Shown: positions 1 through 8,323, counted from the stretch's first letter. The stretch is 64,000 bases of DNA from DAIODI01 sp046349255 (GCA_046349255.1 JAXMCR010000002.1:310001-374000), one strand, 5' to 3'. Notes: a model not told the origin generated them from the letters alone. Numbers and translations: made by a program.

Positions 1-254
1 GCGAGCGCGGCGGCAAGCGCGGCGTCGTGCGCCATCAGTTCCCCAGTGAGTTCCGGCAGGTATCGGCAGGCGGGAAGCCGCCTCGGCTCGACCGGCTGGG
101 CCGATCGCGGGTCGATCGGCTGCAGGGCGAGTCGGGCTGCCGCCTCACCCCCGACGCTGCGGTCGAGGCGGCCGATGAGCCTGCGCGCGCACGCGATGAA
201 GTGCGCCGCGCTCTCGGCTACGCCATCGTCGTAATTCTTCGCCGTCTTCGTCAC
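1..254 (-). CDS. Second DddQ-like cupin DMSP-lyase family gene (5' part, runs off the window)
   Basis: The frame starts at a GTG whose last bases overlap the TGA of the preceding gene (GTGA, 251-254) and stays open to the window edge, giving about 84 residues. The visible protein begins VTKTAKNYDDGV and contains a PACRYLPEL segment. This resembles the N-terminal helical part of the adjacent cupin gene, which has PACHHLSRA at the matching place, so the two look like tandem paralogues. The metal-binding cupin core would lie outside the window. The 4-nt overlap suggests translational coupling in the same operon. Family membership is inferred from the short similarity and the position; catalytic residues cannot be checked here. 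Confidence 0.65.
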   Translation of the reverse strand, partial: MTKTAKNYDDGVAESAAHFIACARRLIGRLDRSVGGEAAARLALQPIDPRSAQPVEPRRLPACRYLPELTGELMAHDAALAAAL

Positions 255-946
255 GCGTCCTTCGCCTTCGCGGCAAGCGCCGCATCGATGGTTGTCCAGT
301 CCGCGGCCTTGTCGACAAGCGCCGGGAGGCTCACGTCCTTCGTCCAGGCATAGAGGCACAATAGCGGCTTTTCGTCGACGATGGTCGCGTGGACGCGGTT
401 AGCGATGTTCCACACGGGCTCGCCCGCCTGCCGGCTCTCCCACGGCGCACCCGTGCCGAAGCGCCAGCGCGTCGGGCCGGTCAGCGGCAGGTAGAGCTCC
501 GGCGCCGGATGGTGATGATCGCGGTACAGCACGTGCGGCCCGATCAGGAAGAGGCCGAGATCGTAGTCCGCCGCCTCGAACGTCGCGCCCGGGCCGACGA
601 TCTCGGCGAAGGCGTGAGACGCGGCGAACCGCTGGCCGATCTCCTCCGGACGGTAGGCGTCGTAGGTCGTCCAGGCGAGGAACGGGCGGGCGGCCTCCAC
701 GGCGCGGGCAAGCCGGCCGAAGCCGGCCCGCCGCACCTCCTCGATCGCGCGCGATAGATGATGGCACGCCGGGATCTCGCGGGGCGCAGGCAGTTGGATC
801 GCGCGGAAGTCGACCGCGTCGAGGCCGTCGAGCACCTCCGCGCGACCGCTCCGGCCGTCGACCTTGTCCGCAATCGTCGCCCGGGCGGCATCGACGAGCT
901 GGCTCAGCGCCATCTCGGCGCGGAGCGGTTCGTGGGTGTCCGGCAT
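251..946 (-). CDS. DddQ-like cupin, putative dimethylsulfoniopropionate lyase
   Basis: 231 residues. Lyases of this family cleave DMSP to dimethyl sulfide and acrylate using a metal held in a small cupin barrel. The N-terminal half is helical. The cupin core starts near residue 115 and carries the pattern H144-x-H146-x3-E150-x-Y152 (DHHHPAPELYLPL) with a later H186 (NRVHATI). This matches the His-His-Glu-His metal site and catalytic Tyr known for DddK/DddQ/DddW enzymes. The ATG overlaps the TGA of the upstream cyclodeaminase gene (TGATG), and a second cupin gene follows. Family assignment is fairly secure; the actual substrate is inferred, helped by the DddP-like gene in the same operon. Confidence 0.78.
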   Translation of the reverse strand: MPDTHEPLRAEMALSQLVDAARATIADKVDGRSGRAEVLDGLDAVDFRAIQLPAPREIPACHHLSRAIEEVRRAGFGRLARAVEAARPFLAWTTYDAYRPEEIGQRFAASHAFAEIVGPGATFEAADYDLGLFLIGPHVLYRDHHHPAPELYLPLTGPTRWRFGTGAPWESRQAGEPVWNIANRVHATIVDEKPLLCLYAWTKDVSLPALVDKAADWTTIDAALAAKAKDA

Positions 947-1866
947 CAGGTCGATCCCTTCACGATGTGCAGCGCGGTGAACAGGTCGAGGTGCCCGCCG
1001 CCGCCGTTCTTGTAGAGCGTGACATCCGCCGGGCTTCGCGCGACCGCGTAGCCGGCGGCGAGCTCGAACAGGTCCGCCTCGATTTTCTCGCGGCCGATCA
1101 CCCCGCGCGACAGCGGCGAGGCGAGGTCGCCCGGGTGGTCGATCGCAAACCAGCGGCTGTCGACAAAGATGCGTGCACGAACGACCGCGTCGTCGTCGCA
1201 TTCGCGCATCTCCGGCGTGAAGCCGCCGACAAGATCGAGGTGCGCGCCGGGCTTCAGCCACGCGCCCTTCACGAGCGGTTCGGTCGAAGCCGTGCAGCAG
1301 CTCACGATGTCGGCTTGGCGGACCGCGCGTTCAACATCGTCCATTACCTCGCCGCCGATCGCTTCCGCGAGCGCCGCAGCCTTCCCTGGCGTGCGGTTCC
1401 ATACCAGCACCCGCTCGATCGACGGCCGAACGGCGCGATGCGCGTCGACGAGGTACGGCGACAGGCCGCCGGCGCCCACCACCACCAGCGTCCGTGCATC
1501 GTCGCGCGCCAGAAGCTTTGCGCCGAGTGCGGAGTCCGCGGCCGTCTTGCGGTACGTGAGCGCGGTGCCGTCGAGGACCGCAAGCGGCCGGCCGTCAACA
1601 CCGTCGAACAGCGTGTAGAGCGCCTGAACCGCCGGTTGTCCGTTCACGGAGGGGTTCGCCGGCATCACCGTCACGACCTTGGTGCCCATCGCGACGCCCG
1701 GCTGCCACGCCGGCAGGTTGAAGTAGGTCTGCCGGACGCCGCCCGCCTCGTGATGCAGTTCGCTGCGGTCGACGACGGGCTTCGGCCCCTTGTGCGCCTC
1801 GCGGAGCGCCTCGACCAGCGCACGCCACGGCGTCGCGTTCACCTCGTCGGCCGAGATGAACCGCAC
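946..1866 (-). CDS. Ornithine cyclodeaminase / mu-crystallin family protein
   Basis: About 306 residues, the usual length for the family, which includes ornithine cyclodeaminase, alanine dehydrogenase and delta1-pyrroline-2-carboxylate reductases. It has a central Rossmann segment (VVVGAGGLSPYLV) and downstream motifs such as DIVSCCTAS and GAHLDLVGGF. I chose the GTG at 1866, giving MRFISADEVN, a typical family N-terminus; a CTG overlapping the upstream stop is a less likely alternative. The gene lies 20 bp after the DddP-like gene and is coupled to the cupin gene through TGATG. Members of this family act on cyclic imines or amino acids, so the role in this operon is not clear from sequence. 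Confidence 0.85.
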   Translation of the reverse strand: MRFISADEVNATPWRALVEALREAHKGPKPVVDRSELHHEAGGVRQTYFNLPAWQPGVAMGTKVVTVMPANPSVNGQPAVQALYTLFDGVDGRPLAVLDGTALTYRKTAADSALGAKLLARDDARTLVVVGAGGLSPYLVDAHRAVRPSIERVLVWNRTPGKAAALAEAIGGEVMDDVERAVRQADIVSCCTASTEPLVKGAWLKPGAHLDLVGGFTPEMRECDDDAVVRARIFVDSRWFAIDHPGDLASPLSRGVIGREKIEADLFELAAGYAVARSPADVTLYKNGGGGHLDLFTALHIVKGST

Positions 1867-1886
1867 GCCGCTTTCGGCGCGCGCCG

Positions 1887-3137
1887 TCAGTGCGCCTCCC
1901 ACGGGAACGTATCGAGCCGGTGCGCCCCGTCCTTCTTGATCACCACCTGCGTCTCGAGCTTGATGCACTCCTTGCCGCCCTGTTCGCCGATGAGGCTTTC
2001 GACGCACACCGTCATGTTCTCGGCGAACTCGCCGCCGTGGGCGTTGGCGAAGTCGGGATGCAGCGGCACCGATGGCCACTCGTCGGCAAGGCCCACGCCG
2101 TGCAGCGCCACCGAGTAGCGATTCGCCACGTACTTCTCCGGAATGCGCCACGACTTCGCGTTGAACTCGGCGAACGGCAGGCCGGGCTTCAGGAGCGCCA
2201 TGTTGTGGTTGATCTGGTCGAGCGCCGCCTCGTACATCGTGCGCTGCGTGTTGGTCATGCGCGTGTGGCCCACCGTCCACGAGCGCGAGACGTCGGCGCA
2301 ATAGCCGTAGGGGCCGATCATGTCGGTGTCGAAGGAGAGGATGTCGCCCTCCTTTCCGACGTGGTCGGAGCATTCCTGGAACCACGGGTTCGTGCGCTCA
2401 CCGATCGCCAGGAGCCGCGTCTCCAGCCACTCGCCGCCGGAGCGGATGTTCTCGAAGTGGAGTTCCGCCCAGATCTCCTGCTCGGTCTTGCCGGGCAGCG
2501 AATGCTCGTACATGCGCGCCATGCCGGCCTCGCACACGCGGATCGTCCAGCCCATCAGCTCGAGCTCGTCGTCGCTCTTGATGCAGCGCGCCATCTCGGT
2601 GAGCTCCTGGCCCTCGACGAGCGTGACGCCGCGCCGGCGCAGCGCGTCGACGCCAGGCGGTTCGAGCTTGTCGACGGCAAGGCGCATGTTGCCGCCGTTA
2701 CGTTCCTTCAGGGCGCTGACGACTTCGTTCGCCCACTTCTCGACGAACTCCTCCTGCCGCTCGGCCGTGTACATGTAGAACCACGAGGTGCCGGGGCGGA
2801 TCTCGTCGATCGTCTCGAGGCCCTTCGCGAGGTGCTCGGCGCCGCGGTACTCGAAGTCGATGGCGTGCCCGTCGGCGAACACCATCGCATAGTGGAACGG
2901 GTTGTGCGTCGCCCACAGCTGCATGTTCGAGACGTCGAGCGCGTAGCGCGTGTTGATCGGGTCGTAGAGCAGGATCGCCGCGCAGTCCTTGCGGTTCACC
3001 TGCTCGACGAGGCGGCGCTTCCGGTAACCGCGCGCCTTCACCAGCGTCTCGTGCGGGATCGGGCTCTTCAGCGGTTTGTCCGCGCCGTCCTGATTCAGGT
3101 ATTCCTTCTTGCGCGCGTCCTTGAAGATCTCCGCCAT
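1887..3137 (-). CDS. dddP: DddP-like M24-fold enzyme, putative DMSP lyase
   Basis: 416 residues with a creatinase/aminopeptidase-P fold. Candidate metal ligands are D270, D272 and D282 (in SFDTDMIGPYGYCADVSRSW), H346, E380 and E395, with a candidate catalytic base D352 in HGVGLADEWP. As I recall the DddP literature, these correspond to D295, D297, D307, H371, E406, E421 and D377, at an almost constant offset of 25-26. Other DddP-like blocks are NMQLWATHNPF and GERTNPWFQEC. Creatinases share the fold but lack the metal ligands, so that alternative fits less well. The gene sits 24 bp after the FAD/GcvT gene and before the cyclodeaminase and cupin genes. Activity on DMSP is inferred. Confidence 0.75.
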   Translation of the reverse strand: MAEIFKDARKKEYLNQDGADKPLKSPIPHETLVKARGYRKRRLVEQVNRKDCAAILLYDPINTRYALDVSNMQLWATHNPFHYAMVFADGHAIDFEYRGAEHLAKGLETIDEIRPGTSWFYMYTAERQEEFVEKWANEVVSALKERNGGNMRLAVDKLEPPGVDALRRRGVTLVEGQELTEMARCIKSDDELELMGWTIRVCEAGMARMYEHSLPGKTEQEIWAELHFENIRSGGEWLETRLLAIGERTNPWFQECSDHVGKEGDILSFDTDMIGPYGYCADVSRSWTVGHTRMTNTQRTMYEAALDQINHNMALLKPGLPFAEFNAKSWRIPEKYVANRYSVALHGVGLADEWPSVPLHPDFANAHGGEFAENMTVCVESLIGEQGGKECIKLETQVVIKKDGAHRLDTFPWEAH

Positions 3138-3161
3138 GCGCCCGTCCTCCCGCTGCCGCCG

Positions 3162-5591
3162 TTATCCGCGCATCCGCTCGCCCTTCGGATCGAAGAGCGG
3201 CTCGCGCTGCGGGCGCGCCTTGTAGCGCTTGCTGATGATCTCGATCTCGAAGCCGTCATCGGCCGAGGCCAGCTCCTTCGGCACGTATCCCATCGCGACC
3301 GACGTGTCGGCCCAGTGGGCATAGCCGCCGGAGGTCACCCACCCGACCACCTTTCCGCCGTGCCAGATCGGCTCGTCGCCGAGCACGTCGATGTCGTCGG
3401 TGTCGACCGTGAAGGTCACCCGGCGCAGCGTCCCGCCGGACTGCTTTTCCGCAGCGGCCGCCTCGCGGCCGATGAAGTCGTTCTTCGCGAGGTCGACGAA
3501 GCGGCCGAGGTCGGCTTCGAAGGCGCCGTAGATCGGCCGAAGCTCGCGGTACCAGGTGGGGAAGTTCTTCTCGAGCCGCATCGACAGCAGCGCGCGCATG
3601 CCGAAGTTGACGATGCCATGCGCCTTCCCCGCGCTTGCGATCTCCTGGTAGAGGCGACGCAGGTATTCCGGCCTGACCCAGATCTCGTAACCGAGGTCGC
3701 CGGTGTAGGTGACGCGGTTGATCATCGCCGGCACGTTGGCGATGTCGAACGACTTGTGGTCCATGAACTTGAAGGCCGCGTTCGACACGTCCTCATCGGT
3801 CAGGTGCTGGAGCACGTCGCGCGACTTCGGCCCGGCGATCGAGAGGCCGGTCAGCCCCATGTCGTAGCGGTCGATCTTCACCGAACCGTCCGCCGGCAGG
3901 TGCTGCTCGAACCAGCGCATGTGATACTTCTGCGCCTGGCTCGATCCCCACATGTAGAAGCGGTCGTCGGCGGCCTTGGCGATGGTGAAGTCGCCGATGA
4001 GCTTGCCGGCCGGGTTCAGCATGGGGGTCAGCACCATGCGGCCGGTCTTCGGCATGCGGTTGGTCATCAGCTTCGACAGGAACGCCTTCGCGCCCGAGCC
4101 GCTGAAACCGTACTTCGCGAAGTTCGAGATTTCCGTGACGCCCACGCCGTTGCGCACGCCCAGCACCTCGGCCTTCACGTGCGGGAAATCGTTGGAGCGG
4201 TGGAAGGAGACGATGTCCTTCGGCTCGACACCCTTCGGCGCGAACCAGAGCGGCGTCTCGAGGCCCCACGAGTCGCCCATCACCGCCCCTTGGGCGATCA
4301 TGGTGTCGTAGAGCGCCGTCGTCTGCTGCGGGCGGGCGGCGGGCAGTTCCTCGTTCGGGAAGCGGATCGAGAAACGCCGCGAATAGTTCTCGCGCACCTT
4401 GGCGTTCGTGTAGGAGCGCGTCGCCCATTCGCCGAAGCGCGAGACGTCCATCGCCCACACGTCGAAGCCCGGGTCGCCGTTGACCATCCACTGCGAGAGC
4501 GCGAGGCCCACGCCGCCGCCCTGGCTGAAGCCCGCCATCACCGCGCAGGCGCACCAGTAGTTCTTCAGCCCCTGCACGGGGCCGACGAGCGGGTTGCCGT
4601 CGGGCGAGAACGTGAACGGACCGTTGATGATGCGCTTGATCCCGGCCTTCGCCATCGCCGGCACGTGCTTGAAGCCGATGTCGAGCGACGGCGTGATGCG
4701 GTCGAGGTCGGGGGTCAGGAGTTCGGTGCCGAAATCCCACGGCGTCTGCTTCGGCGACCAGGGCCGGCAGTCCTGCTCGTAGGTGCCAAGCAGCATGCCC
4801 GAGCGCTCCTGGCGCATGTAGATCTCGGCCTTGAAGTCGATGATGTGCGGCAGTTCGTGGCCGCGCTCCTTGTTGAAGGCGACGACCTCCGGCATCTCGT
4901 CGGTGAGGAGGTACATGTGCTCCATCGCGAGCACCGGCAGTTCGAGGCCCACCATGCGGCCGACCTCGCGCGCCCAGAGGCCGCCGCAGTTGACGACGTG
5001 CTCAGCGGAGATGGTTCCCTTGTCGGTGACGATCGTCCAGCCGCCGTCCTTCGTCGGGTGCAGTTCCATCACGCGGGTGTTCTGGAACACCTCCGCGCCG
5101 CCGATGCGGGCGGACTTCGCGTAGGCGTGCGTGGTGCCGGAGGGGTCGAGGTTGCCGTCAGCGGCGTCGAGCAGCGCGCCGACGAAGTACTTCTCCTCGA
5201 TGAGCGGCATCATCTTCTTGGCTTCCGCCACCGTCAGGATCTCGGTCTCGAGACCGAGGTAGCGACCGCGCGCGTGCGCCATCTTCAGCCATTCCATGCG
5301 CTCTGGCGTATCGGCCAGCATCAGGCCGCCGGAGCGGTGCAGGCCGCACGACTGGCCGGAGATCTTCTCGAGCTCGTCGTAGAGGCCGATCGTGTACCCC
5401 TGCAGCTTCGCCACGTTGGGATCGCCGTTCAGCGTGTGGAAGCCGCCTGCTGCGTGCCAGGTGGAACCCGAGGTCAGCTGGTCGCGTTCGAGCAGAGCCA
5501 CGTCCTTCCAGCCGGCCTTGGTGAGGTGGTAGAGCACCGAGCAGCCGACGACGCCGCCCCCGATGACGACGGCGCGATAATGTGACTTCAT
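3162..5591 (-). CDS. FAD-dependent oxidoreductase with GcvT domain (dimethylglycine/sarcosine dehydrogenase-like)
   Basis: 809 residues, typical of the DMGDH/SARDH group, which oxidatively demethylates N-methyl amines and passes the one-carbon unit to tetrahydrofolate. Residues 7-35 form the FAD dinucleotide fold (G11-x-G13-x2-G16, E35), followed by STWHAAGGFH around 43-52, where H46 is a candidate flavin attachment site. The oxidoreductase part runs to about residue 420; the GcvT and C-terminal GcvT barrel fill about 430-800. It is the first gene of the minus-strand operon. DMSP demethylase DmdA is also a GcvT protein but has no FAD domain, so this is not DmdA. The substrate could be an N-methylated or sulfonium compound; this is undecided. 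Confidence 0.85.
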   Translation of the reverse strand: MKSHYRAVVIGGGVVGCSVLYHLTKAGWKDVALLERDQLTSGSTWHAAGGFHTLNGDPNVAKLQGYTIGLYDELEKISGQSCGLHRSGGLMLADTPERMEWLKMAHARGRYLGLETEILTVAEAKKMMPLIEEKYFVGALLDAADGNLDPSGTTHAYAKSARIGGAEVFQNTRVMELHPTKDGGWTIVTDKGTISAEHVVNCGGLWAREVGRMVGLELPVLAMEHMYLLTDEMPEVVAFNKERGHELPHIIDFKAEIYMRQERSGMLLGTYEQDCRPWSPKQTPWDFGTELLTPDLDRITPSLDIGFKHVPAMAKAGIKRIINGPFTFSPDGNPLVGPVQGLKNYWCACAVMAGFSQGGGVGLALSQWMVNGDPGFDVWAMDVSRFGEWATRSYTNAKVRENYSRRFSIRFPNEELPAARPQQTTALYDTMIAQGAVMGDSWGLETPLWFAPKGVEPKDIVSFHRSNDFPHVKAEVLGVRNGVGVTEISNFAKYGFSGSGAKAFLSKLMTNRMPKTGRMVLTPMLNPAGKLIGDFTIAKAADDRFYMWGSSQAQKYHMRWFEQHLPADGSVKIDRYDMGLTGLSIAGPKSRDVLQHLTDEDVSNAAFKFMDHKSFDIANVPAMINRVTYTGDLGYEIWVRPEYLRRLYQEIASAGKAHGIVNFGMRALLSMRLEKNFPTWYRELRPIYGAFEADLGRFVDLAKNDFIGREAAAAEKQSGGTLRRVTFTVDTDDIDVLGDEPIWHGGKVVGWVTSGGYAHWADTSVAMGYVPKELASADDGFEIEIISKRYKARPQREPLFDPKGERMRG

Positions 5592-5673
5592 GCGGGAACC
5601 TCGTTCGGATTCTGGGACTGGCGCGAGCGGTCGGAAGAACCACCGGATATCACCAGCGCAAGGCGATGATAGC

Positions 5674-5688
5674 GTGAAAAACGTTCAC
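5674..5688. promoter_or_regulatory. Inverted repeat GTGAA-N5-TTCAC, candidate operator
   Basis: A perfect 5+5+5 inverted repeat lies in the 123-bp divergent gap between the FAD/GcvT operon (start 5591, minus) and the small membrane protein gene (start 5715, plus). Its placement, 83 bp from the operon start and 26 bp from the plus-strand start, fits a regulator binding site. The regulator is unknown and no regulatory gene is adjacent. Confidence 0.35.
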
Positions 5689-5714
5689 CTCAAGCGGGCC
5701 GCAGGAGCAGCCCG

Positions 5715-5978
5715 ATGACCCGCGGCGAACTGCTGCTTTTGGCGGGCGCGGGCGCTGCCGTGGCGGCCACCGCCTGGTGGGCGATCAGCACCACCATGGC
5801 GATCGACACGCACATGAGCTGGCACGGCGTGATTGCGCTCGCCCTCGGCATCGGGTTCTCGCTGCTTCTGGGCGTCGGGCTGATGAACCTGGTCTACCGC
5901 TCGAACCGGTCGGGCCACGACGACGCGGCGCACGACGTCGAGAAGGATACCCGCGACATTCGGCCGCCGCGGGGCTGA
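5715..5978 (+). CDS. Small membrane protein of unknown function
   Basis: 87 residues with two hydrophobic helices (about 5-24 and 37-60) separated by a short loop, and a charged, acidic C-terminal tail ending DIRPPRG. The start ATG is preceded by GGAG with normal spacing. It is transcribed divergently from the FAD/GcvT operon and converges on the cytochrome c gene, whose stop lies 5 bp further on. I do not recognise a family. It resembles small inner-membrane proteins common in Hyphomicrobiales. Confidence 0.7.
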   Translation: MTRGELLLLAGAGAAVAATAWWAISTTMAIDTHMSWHGVIALALGIGFSLLLGVGLMNLVYRSNRSGHDDAAHDVEKDTRDIRPPRG

Positions 5979-5982
5979 GCGC

Positions 5983-6312
5983 CTACTTCTTCAGCGACGT
6001 GATGTAGGCGACGAGGTCGGAAATCTGGTCGCGCGCGAGCGTGAGGTCCGGCATCGGCGGATGCGGCGTGGTGATGAACGAAGCGATCGTCTCGGCCGTC
6101 ATGCCCTCCTGGTTGGCGATCGCCTGGAAGCTCGGCACATCGGAAGGTGCCGCGCCCGTCTGCGCCGGGTCGACGACATGGCAGGACGAACACCACTTCT
6201 GGGCCATAGCCTTGCCGGCCACGGGGTCGTTCTTGGCGACGGCCGAAGGCGACAGGGCAACGAGAGCCAGGGCAGCGAGCGAAATCAACAAGGGCGCATG
6301 ACGCAGACGCAT
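5983..6312 (-). CDS. Periplasmic class I cytochrome c
   Basis: 109 residues. A signal peptide (MRLRHAPLLISLAALALVAL, cleavage near SAVAKND) exports it to the periplasm. One heme-binding CxxCH motif (WCSSCH) follows, with a Met heme ligand probably in the PPMPDL loop and the C-terminal helix ISDLVAYITSL typical of cytochrome c. The start at 6312 has GAGGAA about 6 bases upstream and places the signal peptide at the N-terminus; an upstream in-frame start at 6360 would add 16 unlikely residues. It probably shuttles electrons to an oxidase. It is divergent from moaA with about 110 bp between them. Confidence 0.88.
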   Translation of the reverse strand: MRLRHAPLLISLAALALVALSPSAVAKNDPVAGKAMAQKWCSSCHVVDPAQTGAAPSDVPSFQAIANQEGMTAETIASFITTPHPPMPDLTLARDQISDLVAYITSLKK

Positions 6313-6421
6313 CGGACATTCCTCGATTCGAGAGTGGTTCGTCCCGTTTCCAGTGTCCATCCTTCCATGGCGCGGGACAACGGACCTTGACGTACCTCAA
6401 ACGAGCGCCGAAATTCCGGCC

Positions 6422-7456
6422 ATGACCGAATTGCCGACCAAACCAGTCGGGAACCCGCTCCCCGCGCTCATCGACCCGTTCGGCCGAACCGTGAGCTACC
6501 TTCGGGTCTCGGTGACGGACCGCTGCGACTTCCGCTGCGTCTACTGCATGGCGGAGGACATGACGTTTCTGCCCAAGCAGGAAATCCTGTCGCTCGAGGA
6601 ACTGGACCGCGTGTGCTCGGCGTTCATCTCCCGCGGCGTCCGCAAGCTGCGCCTCACCGGCGGCGAGCCGCTCGTGCGGCGCAACATCATGAGCCTTGTC
6701 GAGAGCCTGTCGCGGCATCTCCGGTCCGGGGCACTCGAGGAACTGACGCTCACGACCAACGGCAGCCAGCTCGGCCGCTTCGCACCGGATCTCGCCCGCC
6801 ACGGGGTGAAGCGGATCAACGTCTCGGTCGATACGCTCGATGCTGCGAAGTTCAAGGCGATCACCCGGTGGGGCGACCTCGGGAAGGTGCTCGACGGGAT
6901 CGAGGCCGCGCAGGCCGCGGGCCTTGCGGTGAAGATCAACATGGTGGCGCTGAAGGGCGTGAACGAGGACGAGATCCCGGCCATGCTCGAGTGGTGCCAC
7001 GGCCGCGGCATGGACCTGACGCTGATCGAGACGATGCCGCTCGGCGACATCGACGGTGACCGCACCGACCAGTACCTGCCGCTGTCGGTCGTGCGGGCGA
7101 ACCTGCTCGACCGCTACAGCTTCGAGGACATCCCGTACAAGACCGGCGGTCCGGCGCGCTACGTGCGGGTGAAGGAAACCGGGGGACGGTTAGGCTTCAT
7201 CACCCCGCTGACGCACAACTTCTGCGAATCGTGCAACCGCGTGCGTCTCACCTGCACCGGCACCCTCTACATGTGCCTCGGCCAGGAGGACGCCGCCGAC
7301 CTGCGCGCGCCGCTGCGCGCCTCGGTGGACGACGGCCCGCTGTTCGACGCGATCGACGAGGCCATCGGCCGCAAGCCGAAGGGCCATGACTTCGTGATCG
7401 ACCGCCGCCACAACCGGCCCGCCGTTTCCCGCCACATGAGCGTGACCGGCGGCTGA
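6422..7456 (+). CDS. moaA: GTP 3',8-cyclase MoaA (molybdenum cofactor biosynthesis)
   Basis: 344 residues. MoaA is a radical-SAM enzyme that, with MoaC, converts GTP to cyclic pyranopterin monophosphate. The N-terminal cluster motif is CDFRCVYC (CxxxCxxC). The C-terminal cluster cysteines are in NFCESCNRVRLTCTG and the region after it. The protein ends in the double glycine (VTGG) characteristic of MoaA. The GGEP motif of radical-SAM enzymes follows LRLTG. No other Moco biosynthesis gene is adjacent, but the window holds a Moco-dependent xanthine dehydrogenase at 55-59 kb. The ATG at 6422 is chosen because an upstream start would add non-conserved residues. Confidence 0.96.
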   Translation: MTELPTKPVGNPLPALIDPFGRTVSYLRVSVTDRCDFRCVYCMAEDMTFLPKQEILSLEELDRVCSAFISRGVRKLRLTGGEPLVRRNIMSLVESLSRHLRSGALEELTLTTNGSQLGRFAPDLARHGVKRINVSVDTLDAAKFKAITRWGDLGKVLDGIEAAQAAGLAVKINMVALKGVNEDEIPAMLEWCHGRGMDLTLIETMPLGDIDGDRTDQYLPLSVVRANLLDRYSFEDIPYKTGGPARYVRVKETGGRLGFITPLTHNFCESCNRVRLTCTGTLYMCLGQEDAADLRAPLRASVDDGPLFDAIDEAIGRKPKGHDFVIDRRHNRPAVSRHMSVTGG

Positions 7457-7490
7457 GCCCATCTGTGGCCTTGTTGCAACAACTGCGCGA

Positions 7491-7505
7491 TTAACCATAA
7501 ATTAA
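7491..7505. promoter_or_regulatory. CtrA-type binding site TTAA-N7-TTAA
   Basis: The 15-bp sequence reads TTAACCATAAATTAA, a perfect full site for the alphaproteobacterial cell-cycle regulator CtrA, including the extended TTAACCAT half-site. It lies 73 bp upstream of the ATG of the outer membrane protein gene at 7578, a good distance for promoter control. Binding is inferred from the motif alone. Confidence 0.6.
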
Positions 7506-7577
7506 GGATCATTCCGGTTGCAGAAATGAATCTCCGAGTGCAACGATGGCGATACATCGTCCTTGGGGGATCAACCT

Positions 7578-8303
7578 ATGCGTTACGCCTTGCTTTCTGC
7601 CTCTGCCGCCGCCGTCCTGCTCGGCACCGTTTCCGCACGCGCCGCGGATCTGCCGGCGCCGCCGCCGGTTGCCACTGCGCCCTGGTCGTTCTCCGTCTTC
7701 GGCGGTGCGAGCTGGCTCGAACCCGTGAACGGCTCGCTGGATTTCACGGATGCGAACGAAACGCGCTACGACATCGACTCGAAGCTCAATTTCGACACCG
7801 GCTTCATCGTCGGCGGTACGTTCGGCTATGCGCTGGTCGACTGGGCCCGCACCGAACTCGAGATTTCCTACACCGGCTACGACGTGAGCGACGCGAAGTT
7901 CTATCCGCCGGAAGGCATTGATGTGGTTGATCCGAATGACGCCAGCGTCGGCGCTCTCTCGATCTTCGGCAACATGTGGCTCGGGTTCAACATGCTGCCC
8001 GTGATCGGCGATCCGGTGAACCAGCTGAGCTCCAGCCTCGGCGGCCTGTCGCCGTACTTCGGCGGCGGTCTCGGCGTCGCCTTCGTCGATGCGAACGGCG
8101 ATGGCACGGGCTACGACCTGAACGCATCGACCACGGCGTTCACGTGGCAGGTCGGTGCAGGCGTGCGCTGGACCTTCGCCTCGAACATCGGGCTCGACGT
8201 GGGCTACCGGTTCCGCGGGATCAATGACGTCAGCTTCAACGACAACGGTTCCGCGAACCTCTACTCGAACAATGTGATCGTCGGGTTGACGTTCAACTTC
8301 TGA
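7578..8303 (+). CDS. Outer membrane beta-barrel protein (Omp25/31-like)
   Basis: 241 residues. A signal peptide (MRYALLSASAAAVLLGTVSA, then RAADLPAPPP) is followed by an 8-strand beta-barrel pattern with alternating hydrophobic residues, e.g. SFSVFGGASWLEP, WQVGAGVRWTF, IGLDVGYRFRGI, and a C-terminal strand VIVGLTFNF ending in Phe. This is the layout of rhizobial Omp25/31 and related porin-like proteins. The ATG has GGGGGA 7 bases upstream. A CtrA-type box precedes it and a strong terminator follows at 8324. The gene at 8473 encodes a paralogue. Confidence 0.88.
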   Translation: MRYALLSASAAAVLLGTVSARAADLPAPPPVATAPWSFSVFGGASWLEPVNGSLDFTDANETRYDIDSKLNFDTGFIVGGTFGYALVDWARTELEISYTGYDVSDAKFYPPEGIDVVDPNDASVGALSIFGNMWLGFNMLPVIGDPVNQLSSSLGGLSPYFGGGLGVAFVDANGDGTGYDLNASTTAFTWQVGAGVRWTFASNIGLDVGYRFRGINDVSFNDNGSANLYSNNVIVGLTFNF

Positions 8304-8323
8304 CCGTCATCCTTCCAATTCTG

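Noticed and set aside
1890..5585. Very long open frame on the plus strand (about 1230 codons)
   Set aside because: It is antisense to the DddP-like and FAD/GcvT genes, has an Arg/Val/His-rich composition typical of GC-rich shadow frames, and shows no domain.
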